From: Ceratobasidium sp. AG-K
Taxonomy: Eukaryota > Basidiomycota > Agaricomycetes > Cantharellales > Ceratobasidiaceae
DNA length: 64,000 nucleotides
NCBI GenBank assembly: GCA_037039685.1
Contig: JAWNGF010000009.1
Coordinates: 1,736,001-1,800,000 of the forward strand
Reading direction: 5' to 3'
A program made the translations under genes and the position numbers. Of the stretch, positions 1 to 10,960 are shown in pieces (the first letter of the stretch is position 1; each line of letters begins with the position of its first letter). The notes beneath the pieces are model-generated. The model was not told the DNA's origin. It saw nothing but the letters and a program-made list of their open reading frames with translations, and did no database searches.

Positions 1-3000
1 GTAGAAGTTAACTGCGGAATGAGGTATTGGACTTGAAATCGGAATTAAGTGAGAACTATGTAATGGACTGATAGAGTCCTGGACTTGTAATCAGCTATTT
101 GTTCTGGGCATAATCTGGATTAGTTCTGACTTTGTAATGAGCATTAATGCTGTTGACTTGTAATCTGGATTAGAGCAGTATTGCTTTGGCAAAATTGCCA
201 AAAATGATGTTTTGAGAATTCATTTATCCACCTGAGGTTGTATAATCGGTATTTAGTCTTGACTTGTGATGATATGCGAGTTTGCTGATGGTTATTAAGG
301 GTCCGAGTTTTGGGGGGCGGCTGCCACCCGCAAGCGGGGTCCCGTCTCAGCCTTATTATACACGTTAATAACAACCCTTGTGGGGGTGGGGGGGGGGTTT
401 GGGTTTAAGTTGGTGCGCGGGGGTGGCATAACCTAACAACCTAACTTAACAACATAACCTAACAGCGTTAGTCCCAAATTGTAATGGCCATTAGTATTTG
501 GGAGTAATGGCTGAGTATTTATCCCTTGTAATTGTCATTTATACTTGGTTGGAATCTCAATTAGTCCCGACTTGTAATGCGGGATTAGTGTCAACTTGTA
601 ATCAGAAGTATTAGTCCTGACTTGGAATTGCTCATTAGTGTCAGGGGTGTTGCGTTGCAAAGTTGGCAAAAATGTTTGGAAGTCGGGATTAGTCTTGTGT
701 TGTATTCTGGAGTAGACCTCATTAGTCCTGACTTGTAATTGGGATAAGTCGGAACTTGCAAATATCCATTGGTCTTGACTTGTAATCAGCCATTAGCACT
801 GGATTGTAATCTGGATTAGTCCTGACTTGTAGTCTGGATTGGTGCTGTTGCTTTGCAAAATTGCCAAAAATGTTTTGACTTTTGCATTAGTCTTGCATTA
901 GTCTGAGTTGTAATCACCATTAGTGATTGGTTCCAATGGCCCTCACTTCTATTTTCTAATGATCTATTGCTCTGGAATTGTAATCTGGATTAGTGCTGAC
1001 TTGTAATGCCTGATTAGTCCAAAGTTGTAATAAGCAACTACTTCTGACTTGTAATCAGCATTATTGATGGACTTGTAATCCAGAGTGGTGCTATTGCGTT
1101 GCAAAATTGACAAAAATGTCTTGACTTTTCATTAGTATTGGGTAGAAGTAATGCGGATTGGTATTGGACTTGTAATCGGAATAAGTGAGAACTTGTAATG
1201 GCTGATTAGTCTGGACTTGTAATCAGCTATTTGTTTCTGGGCATAATCTGGATTAGTTCTGACTTGTAATGAGCATTAATCTGGACTTGTAATCTGGATT
1301 AGTGCTGTTGCTTTGCAAAATTGCCAAAAATGTTTTGAGAATTCATTTATCCTGAGTTGTAATCGGCATTAGTCTTGACTTGTGATTTGCGAGTTGCTGA
1401 TGTTTAATGGGTTCCGAGTTTTGGGGGCGGCTGCCACCCGCAAGCGGGTCCCGTCAGCCTTATTATACACGTTAACACCCTCTAGTGGGTGGGTTTAGTT
1501 GGTGCGCTGGGTGCATAACCTAACAACCTAACTTAACAACATAACCTAACTGCGTGTTTTGCTGATTCAGAGCTGTGTCGGAAGTTGATTAACACAAACT
1601 TTGTAATCAGCGTTAGTCCCAAATTGTAATGGCCATTAGTATTTGGGAGTAATGGCTGAGTATTTATCCCTTGTAATTGTCATTTATACTTGGTTGGAAT
1701 CTCAATTAGTCCCGACTTGTAATGCGGGATTAGTGTCAACTTGTAATCAGAAGTATTAGTCCTGACTTGGAATTGCTCATTAGTGTCAGGGGTGTTGCGT
1801 TGCAAAGTTGGCAAAAATGTTTGGAAGTCGGGATTAGTCTTGTGTTGTATTCTGGAGTAGACCTCATTAGTCCTGACTTGTAATTGGGATAAGTCGGAAC
1901 TTGCAAATATCCATTGGTCTTGACTTGTAATCAGCCATTAGCACTGGATTGTAATCTGGATTAGTCCTGACTTGTAGTCTGGATTGGTGCTGTTGCTTTG
2001 CAAAATTGCCAAAAATGTTTTGACTTTTGCATTAGTCTTGCATTAGTCTGAGTTGTAATCACCATTAGTGATTGGTTCCAATGGCCCTCACTTCTATTTT
2101 CTAATGATCTATTGCTCTGGAATTGTAATCTGGATTAGTGCTGACTTGTAATGCCTGATTAGTCCAAAGTTGTAATAAGCAACTACTTCTGACTTGTAAT
2201 CAGCATTATTGATGGACTTGTAATCCAGAGTGGTGCTATTGCGTTGCAAAATTGACAAAAATGTCTTGACTTTTCATTAGTATTGGGTAGAAGTAATGCG
2301 GATTGGTATTGGACTTGTAATCGGAATAAGTGAGAACTTGTAATGGCTGATTAGTCTGGACTTGTAATCAGCTATTTGTTTCTGGGCATAATCTGGATTT
2401 AGTTCTGACTTGTAATGAGCATTAATCTGGACTTGTAATCTGGATTAGTGCTGTTGCTTTGCAAAATTGCCAAAAATGTTTTGAGAATTCATTTATCCTG
2501 AGTTGTAATCGGCATTAGTCTTGACTTGTGATTTGCGAGTTGCTGATGTTTAATGGGTTCCGAGTTTTGGGGGCGGCTGCCACCCGCAAGCGGGTCCCGT
2601 CAGCCTTATTATACACGTTAACACCCTCTAGTGGGTGGGTTTAGTTGGTGCGCTGGGTGCATAACCTAACAACCTAACTTAACAACATAACCTAACTGCG
2701 TGTTTTGCTGATTCAGAGCTGTGTCGGAAGTTGATTAACACAAACTTTGTAATCAGCGTTAGTCCCAAATTGTAATGGCCATTAGTATTTGGGAGTAATG
2801 GCTGAGTATTTATCCCTTGTAATTGTCATTTATACTTGGTTGGAATCTCAATTAGTCCCGACTTGTAATGCGGGATTAGTGTCAACTTGTAATCAGAAGT
2901 ATTAGTCCTGACTTGGAATTGCTCATTAGTGTCAGGGGTGTTGCGTTGCAAAGTTGGCAAAAATGTTTGGAAGTCGGGATTAGTCTTGTGTTGTATTCTG

Positions 3001-6000
3001 GAGTAGACCTCATTAGTCCTGACTTGTAATTGGGATAAGTCGGAACTTGCAAATATCCATTGGTCTTGACTTGTAATCAGCCATTAGCACTGGATTGTAA
3101 TCTGGATTAGTCCTGACTTGTAGTCTGGATTGGTGCTGTTGCTTTGCAAAATTGCCAAAAATGTTTTGACTTTTGCATTAGTCTTGCATTAGTCTGAGTT
3201 GTAATCACCATTAGTGATTGGTTCCAATGGCCCTCACTTCTATTTTCTAATGATCTATTGCTCTGGAATTGTAATCTGGATTAGTGCTGACTTGTAATGC
3301 CTGATTAGTCCAAAGTTGTAATAAGCAACTACTTCTGACTTGTAATCAGCATTATTGATGGACTTGTAATCCAGAGTGGTGCTATTGCGTTGCAAAATTG
3401 ACAAAAATGTCTTGACTTTTCATTAGTATTGGGTAGAAGTAATGCGGATTGGTATTGGACTTGTAATCGGAATAAGTGAGAACTTGTAATGGCTGATTAG
3501 TCTGGACTTGTAATCAGCTATTTGTTTCTGGGCATAATCTGGATTAGTTCTGACTTGTAATGAGCATTAATCTGGACTTGTAATCTGGATTAGTGCTGTT
3601 GCTTTGCAAAATTGCCAAAAATGTTTTGAGAATTCATTTATCCTGAGTTGTAATCGGCATTAGTCTTGACTTGTGATTTGCGAGTTGCTGATGTTTAATG
3701 GGTTCCGAGTTTTGGGGGCGGCTGCCACCCGCAAGCGGGTCCCGTCAGCCTTATTATACACGTTAACACCCTCTAGTGGGTGGGTTTAGTTGGTGCGCTG
3801 GGTGCATAACCTAACAACCTAACTTAACAACATAACCTAACTGCGTGTTTTGCTGATTCAGAGCTGTGTCGGAAGTTGATTAACACAAACTTTGTAATCA
3901 GCGTTAGTCCCAAATTGTAATGGCCATTAGTATTTGGGAGTAATGGCTGAGTATTTATCCCTTGTAATTGTCATTTATACTTGGTTGGAATCTCAATTAG
4001 TCCCGACTTGTAATGCGGGATTAGTGTCAACTTGTAATCAGAAGTATTAGTCCTGACTTGGAATTGCTCATTAGTGTCAGGGGTGTTGCGTTGCAAAGTT
4101 GGCAAAAATGTTTGGAAGTCGGGATTAGTCTTGTGTTGTATTCTGGAGTAGACCTCATTAGTCCTGACTTGTAATTGGGATAAGTCGGAACTTGCAAATA
4201 TCCATTGGTCTTGACTTGTAATCAGCCATTAGCACTGGATTGTAATCTGGATTAGTCCTGACTTGTAGTCTGGATTGGTGCTGTTGCTTTGCAAAATTGC
4301 CAAAAATGTTTTGACTTTTGCATTAGTCTTGCATTAGTCTGAGTTGTAATCACCATTAGTGATTGGTTCCAATGGCCCTCACTTCTATTTTCTAATGATC
4401 TATTGCTCTGGAATTGTAATCTGGATTAGTGCTGACTTGTAATGCCTGATTAGTCCAAAGTTGTAATAAGCAACTACTTCTGACTTGTAATCAGCATTAT
4501 TGATGGACTTGTAATCCAGAGTGGTGCTATTGCGTTGCAAAATTGACAAAAATGTCTTGACTTTTCATTAGTATTGGGTAGAAGTAATGCGGATTGGTAT
4601 TGGACTTGTAATCGGAATAAGTGAGAACTTGTAATGGCTGATTAGTCTGGACTTGTAATCAGCTATTTGTTTCTGGGCATAATCTGGATTAGTTCTGACT
4701 TGTAATGAGCATTAATCTGGACTTGTAATCTGGATTAGTGCTGTTGCTTTGCAAAATTGCCAAAAATGTTTTGAGAATTCATTTATCCTGAGTTGTAATC
4801 GGCATTAGTCTTGACTTGTGATTTGCGAGTTGCTGATGTTTAATGGGTTCCGAGTTTTGGGGGCGGCTGCCACCCGCAAGCGGGTCCCGTCAGCCTTATT
4901 ATACACGTTAACACCCTCTAGTGGGTGGGTTTAGTTGGTGCGCTGGGTGCATAACCTAACAACCTAACTTAACAACATAACCTAACTGCGTGTTTTGCTG
5001 ATTCAGAGCTGTGTCGGAAGTTGATTAACACAAACTTTGTAATCAGCGTTAGTCCCAAATTGTAATGGCCATTAGTATTTGGGAGTAATGGCTGAGTATT
5101 TATCCCTTGTAATTGTCATTTATACTTGGTTGGAATCTCAATTAGTCCCGACTTGTAATGCGGGATTAGTGTCAACTTGTAATCAGAAGTATTAGTCCTG
5201 ACTTGGAATTGCTCATTAGTGTCAGGGGTGTTGCGTTGCAAAGTTGGCAAAAATGTTTGGAAGTCGGGATTAGTCTTGTGTTGTATTCTGGAGTAGACCT
5301 CATTAGTCCTGACTTGTAATTGGGATAAGTCGGAACTTGCAAATATCCATTGGTCTTGACTTGTAATCAGCCATTAGCACTGGATTGTAATCTGGATTAG
5401 TCCTGACTTGTAGTCTGGATTGGTGCTGTTGCTTTGCAAAATTGCCAAAAATGTTTTGACTTTTGCATTAGTCTTGCATTAGTCTGAGTTGTAATCACCA
5501 TTAGTGATTGGTTCCAATGGCCCTCACTTCTATTTTCTAATGATCTATTGCTCTGGAATTGTAATCTGGATTAGTGCTGACTTGTAATGCCTGATTAGTC
5601 CAAAGTTGTAATAAGCAACTACTTCTGACTTGTAATCAGCATTATTGATGGACTTGTAATCCAGAGTGGTGCTATTGCGTTGCAAAATTGACAAAAATGT
5701 CTTGACTTTTCATTAGTATTGGGTAGAAGTAATGCGGATTGGTATTGGACTTGTAATCGGAATAAGTGAGAACTTGTAATGGCTGATTAGTCTGGACTTG
5801 TAATCAGCTATTTGTTTCTGGGCATAATCTGGATTAGTTCTGACTTGTAATGAGCATTAATCTGGACTTGTAATCTGGATTAGTGCTGTTGCTTTGCAAA
5901 ATTGCCAAAAATGTTTTGAGAATTCATTTATCCTGAGTTGTAATCGGCATTAGTCTTGACTTGTGATTTGCGAGTTGCTGATGTTTAATGGGTTCCGAGT

Positions 6001-6531
6001 TTTGGGGGCGGCTGCCACCCGCAAGCGGGTCCCGTCAGCCTTATTATACACGTTAACACCCTCTAGTGGGTGGGTTTAGTTGGTGCGCTGGGTGCATAAC
6101 CTAACAACCTAACTTAACAACATAACCTAACTGCGTGTTTTGCTGATTCAGAGCTGTGTCGGAAGTTGATTAACACAAACTTTGTAATCAGCGTTAGTCC
6201 CAAATTGTAATGGCCATTAGTATTTGGGAGTAATGGCTGAGTATTTATCCCTTGTAATTGTCATTTATACTTGGTTGGAATCTCAATTAGTCCCGACTTG
6301 TAATGCGGGATTAGTGTCAACTTGTAATCAGAAGTATTAGTCCTGACTTGGAATTGCTCATTAGTGTCAGGGGTGTTGCGTTGCAAAGTTGGCAAAAATG
6401 TTTGGAAGTCGGGATTAGTCTTGTGTTGTATTCTGGAGTAGACCTCATTAGTCCTGACTTGTAATTGGGATAAGTCGGAACTTGCAAATATCCATTGGTC
6501 TTGACTTGTAATCAGCCATTAGCACTGGATT
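1..6531. repeat. Satellite array, 1145-bp unit, about 5.7 copies
   Basis: The same unit returns at a fixed spacing: the landmark CATAACCTAAC occurs at about 429, 1514, 2660, 3805, 4950 and 6095, giving periods of 1146, 1145, 1145 and 1145 between the last five. The extra base in one unit is a T near 2400. Units 2-6 are otherwise almost identical. The first unit is shorter (about 60 bp missing after the CCTAAC cluster near 470) and has many one- or two-base insertions, as expected of an old edge copy or poorly polished contig-end sequence. The array breaks off at about 6531, where GGATTGTAATC of the unit becomes GGATTAGGTTCC. No convincing coding sequence lies inside. A subtelomeric position is inferred. 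Confidence 0.95.
1436..1449. repeat. GC-rich hairpin inside each satellite unit
   Basis: ACCCGCAAGCGGGT is a perfect 6-bp stem with an AA loop. It sits in a GC-rich island in otherwise AT-rich repeat DNA, about 70 bp before the CCTAAC cluster. It recurs once in each complete unit; the copy in the first unit has an extra G. It could be a cruciform or a protein-binding site; no function is shown. Confidence 0.6.
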
Positions 6532-6905
6532 AGGTTCCACTGGATTTTAGTGTTGCAATCTCCATTAGTGATTTGTACCAATTACCCTCCATACTGCTTT
6601 TTGTCCTACTCCCCACTCCCCCTCATCCCTCTATGCTGTGTTATTTGTCACCATCTCTAGACTTACCTCCTCCCATATCCCTGTTGGACTGGCTCATTGA
6701 GATACCCCCCCAGCCCCATCAGTGGTATCATGATTAGTCATTGCCCCAACATCATTCTGGACCCTGTCAATTTTTTTTGTCTGGTTTTGTTTACAGCCCT
6801 ACCTCTATATAAATACCTCCCTCTCCCAGTTTTTCCTCCCTTGCTTTCTTCCCCCCCTCTCCCAGCCCAGTCTGTCCCACCAAACCTCCAATCAGATTCC
6901 TCCTC
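6532..6905 (+). promoter_or_regulatory. Pyrimidine-rich upstream region with TATA box
   Basis: Non-repetitive DNA between the satellite edge and the first gene. The plus strand is strongly C/T-rich. A good TATA box (TATATAAATA) lies at 6806-6815, 91-100 bp before the ATG at 6906, which supports that start. A short open frame from 6697 to 7011 overlaps the gene start in another phase and has biased low-complexity composition, so it was not called. Confidence 0.5.
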
Positions 6906-9777
6906 ATGCTTACTCACCCAGCCCCACTCCTCAAGCCTCTCCTTGACTGCAATCTACCTGATATCACTAGTGGCTCACTTTTGGAATTCCAAGCTGTCTA
7001 TGAGGATCTAGCTGCCTCAGAAGGCCTCTTGACCTCAGAATATGGAGCCCACACCCACTTTGCACTCACCGGACACTATGCTAAGCTTGGTGACAATCAT
7101 CGGATGAAGATCCAGCCCCAAACCTTGGAAATACCTGCCTATCGTCTTGCAAAGCATTGTGATGTGGATTCAGCAATTGGCTTTGTCTATGAGGACGACA
7201 CCTTCCCTTTGCTCCCAGGGCACACAGTTTTCCACCAGGTTCTCAACAATTTTGATTACACCCTGAGAGCCACCCTCCACCTTCCTCCATGCAGCATTCC
7301 CCCTTCAGGTGGTCAAGGAGATGACACTGTGAGTCATTGCAGTCAATTGAATTGTTTTGACTCAGCCAACCATCACTGTCTCTGAACCCAAACCTTTTGG
7401 CAGTGGATTGATCATGGTCACATGCCTAATGCATCCATGGCCTTCATCAGTGGTGCCAATGTCCAGAAAATCCAAATCCGATACATGTTTCCATCAGCAG
7501 TCCACTACCGACAGCCCGGCAGAGGGAACACTATTAGCCATGACCGTATGGCCCATTTCTATGATCTTGGTGTCCGACCTTCTGTCCTTGAGGTTCTTCC
7601 TCTTACTTCACATGGTGACTGGCCCATTGATCATCAAGATGAGGTGTTCCGTGCCACTCGTTCTAATGGGCAAATTGTCTACACACCACGTTCCATTCCC
7701 TCAACCCACATGAGTGCATTCTTGAAAGCACTGCATAAGCATGTGCGGGCTTCTGATGAGCTCAGTTGGGCAGTGGATTTTTTTCTTCAGATTCAGATTC
7801 AAGGCTGCAAACAAGGGACCAAGCATCAACCTCCTCCTCCAGTTTCTGCTGACATCGATGCTGAAGCTAGCCTTGAGACAGAGGATGCATTTGACCAGAT
7901 GCGTGGTGGTGCCGTCATGGATGCACTTCATCCATTGAATGCCCTGGAATTGGTTCCTGACAACTGGTGGATTGATATTGCAACAACAGTCCACCTTTCA
8001 GACCGTGGATATAGCCTACTCATTTCAGCCACGCAGCACGACTGGCTCATTGGTGAGCTGACTGGAGAATCAGTGGTGGAAGCAGCTGCACGTATCAGGC
8101 GCGGCAAAGCTAGCGGTTATTTTCTTGATGAGACAGCACACCTTGGATCTGTAGCTGGCTTTCGACTGCGCTCCGAAGGAAATCACCCAAACCCCAACGG
8201 AGTGACGTATATACAAGCTTACACAACTGAGAAAAGCTTGACGGCGCTCAAGGATGGGGGCTACTTCGCAAAGCATCTCGAACCAAAAGCAATATTCAGG
8301 GATTACAAACAGGCACTTAACAACCACCTCATGAAGTTGGAGAATGTCTTTCGAGAGGCTAGGGGTGTTGCACATTCGGTAGACGTGCGACTGGAGTCTC
8401 GAGTGTCATACTGGGATGCATACAAAGCTCACCGGTACATCTCCAACAACCTCCTAACGTCGTGTCTTGTAATGGTGAAATCCAAGGACTTCTGGTAAGT
8501 GGCAATCGACCGGCGGTCGATTTGTGAAACACAGGAGGAGCTGACACATGCACAGGCAATGGAAGATTACACGAGTGGAAGCAATTATAGCAGCCCTTTC
8601 TGAGCTCCACCCAAAACTCCCGCAGGTTCCTGCACAGAAACTTGGTGCACCAGCAACTCTGGCTATCGCACTCTGCTGGCTCACCAATGCCATGGTTAAC
8701 CGACCTGAGCAGGGCAGCGACTTTGACGTACTCGCGGATACGATCAGTGTGCACGAAGAGCGTCGCAGCGTACTCACACCCATCCGACCGCTAAACGCAT
8801 GCTTCCTCCACTCCCTCATCAACGAGCCATACCTTCGCATCTCCTCCCACAGGTGTCTCGATATTGCCTACATTGCTCGGCTATGTGGGATCAAAGGAGG
8901 GGCACCAGAGGGAGAACTCCGTACGTTGGTCTTACGCCAGGTGCGGACCCTCGATGCGCTCTGGGGGAAGCCGCTTCCACAGTGGGGGGACAATCCAGGA
9001 AGTGCGAGTGGTAGTCAGGCCGTTGCCAAACGCCCAGCAGGTGTCGGAAAAGTCAGTCGTGCTAAACGGTTGAGGCTCCATGTGTCGGCGGACAACGAGG
9101 CGGTGATTGGCTCAGACGAAGAAGGAGTACCAGAAGGACAGCCAGTAGCTGGTTACGCATCCGAAGAGGAAGACCCCGAAGTTGCTGCAGTTGGCATCGG
9201 ATACCGGGAGTCACTCGAAAGCATTTTCCGTCGGATGGCGGGCGAGATGATGCTCAAGGTCCCAAGCAACAAGCAGCACGGGAGTTGGAGGCTTGCAGGG
9301 GATGGCCAGTGCTCGCAGCTGACATTCAAGACACTGTGTGATTCAAAGGAGCTCCCCCAGCTATTTACAACGTGGCGACAGGTATCATCAGTGACCCAAT
9401 GGAACAACACGGTCGAGAAGTTGTTCCCGACACCAACTCAATTTCTTCACGTATCTACGGACCGCGACGGCCAGCCAAAGGGCACCTACTTACAAGGGCT
9501 TGCACAATGCTCGTGGTTTCAGAGCTGGACCACACTTATTGGTACAGTGGATGCACCGAAACAGGATGTTGATGCACTGGTTAACTTCACACGCAAGAAA
9601 ATACACAGCCAGGTTCAATGGTTACCGCTCGGAAAATGTGACCGCTTGTGGGCGGCAGATGGGTCAGCACGGGGGGTAACTGTGCACGGAGACAGCACGG
9701 GGGGCAGATTAGGGGTGATTATTGTCCTCAACCCTGTACACTGTACAAATGTAGATATACCCGGAGGCAAGTTGTAG
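6906..9777 (+). CDS. Subtelomeric unknown protein, 3 exons, about 911 aa
   Basis: I do not recognise the family. The gene model is solid: exons 6906-7328, 7404-8494 and 8556-9777, with introns of 75 bp (GTGAGT...CAG) and 61 bp (GTAAGT...CAG). The phases match and the joined coding length is 2736 nt with no internal stop, so it is unlikely to be a relic. The predicted protein is soluble with no signal peptide or membrane segment. In the third exon an acidic Ser/Glu/Asp stretch (around SDEEGVPEG and ASEEEDPE) follows a basic run KVSRAKRLRL that looks like a nuclear localisation signal, so a nuclear role is plausible but inferred. It sits directly beside the satellite array, with a TATA box about 95 bp upstream. 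It could be a chromosome-end gene family; no catalytic motif was found. Confidence 0.65.
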
Positions 9778-9949
9778 AGTTTCTTATCAATGTTTATTTT
9801 GGTACTGTCTTAATTAGTTCTGAAAGCGTGTATCATACTCCACGGCTCAAGTCATTTGGGTTGGCACACTTTCATCAACACGGTTAAGTTATCTCACAGC
9901 CAAGGGATTATTCACCAATCACCACTTATTGCAGCCTGGAGGTTGTAAG

Positions 9950-10960
9950 CTGCCGTTTCTGAGCATGGGCGGAGTGTCTCACAATGGGTCGCAAGGTGCA
10001 CAATGCGAACGGCGGTCGGGAGCTGGTCTCAATCTCAGATGAACAATGAGTAGGGCATAGCGCCCTCAGGCAATCACCATGCGCATCACACGAACTGCGG
10101 TCGAGAGATGCCTTATGGGTAGAACCGCTCCAGCTGGAGTACAATATGCGACCAAGGGCATCAGATGTACAATGGGTTACTGCGGTCGAGAGGTGCTTGC
10201 AGGCAAACCCACCCCAGCAGGAGTGGAAGATGTATCCTGAGGTGCCTGGCGCGCAATGCGTACCGCGGCCGAAGCATGCGTGTGGGAACGCTTCCCGCAT
10301 CAGGGACAAAACGGCTACCATAGACATATAACGCATAGTGCATATCGTGGTTAAGAGGTGCTTGCAGCCGACCGCATCCTTACGCACCAGGCGCACAGTG
10401 CGTACTGCGGTCGCAGCATATGTGTGGGAACGCTTGCCGCATCAGAGACAAACCAGCTACCATAGACATATAATGCATCGTACATATAGTTGTTGTGAGG
10501 TGCTCGCATGCAGACACATTCGTGGGCACCGGGTGCACATTGCGTACGGCGGTCGCAGCATGCCTGTAGGGACTCTTGCCGCATCAGAGACGAAACGGCT
10601 ACCACAGATATGTAATGCATTGTCCATACATTGGTTCAGGGGTGCTTGCAGGCACACACGTCTTTAGGCACCGGGCGCACATTGCGTACTGCGGTCGCAG
10701 CATGCATGTAGGAATGCTTGCCGCCTCAGAGACAAAACGGCAAACATAGCCATATAACGCATGGTACATATCGTGGTTGAGAGGTGCTCGCAAGCAGTCC
10801 TACCTAGACAACCATGGACTGTGCTTCACTACAAACTAGGCGGATAAAGCGAACTGCAATCGGGGAATGCTCGCGACCCTTCTTTTGCAGCTCCGTCATA
10901 GGAGCTCCAATAAACAAGACATGTGATGCGAACTGCGGTCGGGACCTGCTTGCGGGCAAC
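9950..10960. repeat. 142-bp minisatellite built on TGCGGTCG motif
   Basis: Four copies of a 142-bp unit lie at about 10190-10800: the block (G)CAGCATGNRTGTRGGAA recurs at 10271, 10413, 10555 and 10697, exactly 142 bp apart. Each unit carries GCGTACTGCGGTCGCA or a close variant plus a second, more diverged half (GAGGTGCTTGCAGGC), so the unit is probably an old dimer of about 71 bp. More diverged single motifs flank the array near 10006, 10090, 10170, 10855 and 10927. The many short frames across it on both strands are artefacts of repetition. The core differs by one base from the 15-mer at 15.9-16.1 and 21.6-24.4 kb. Confidence 0.85.

Noticed and set aside
9926..10793. Several 60-156 residue frames on both strands
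   Set aside because: They repeat with the 142-bp unit and appear on both strands at once, as expected for a GC-rich tandem repeat without stops.
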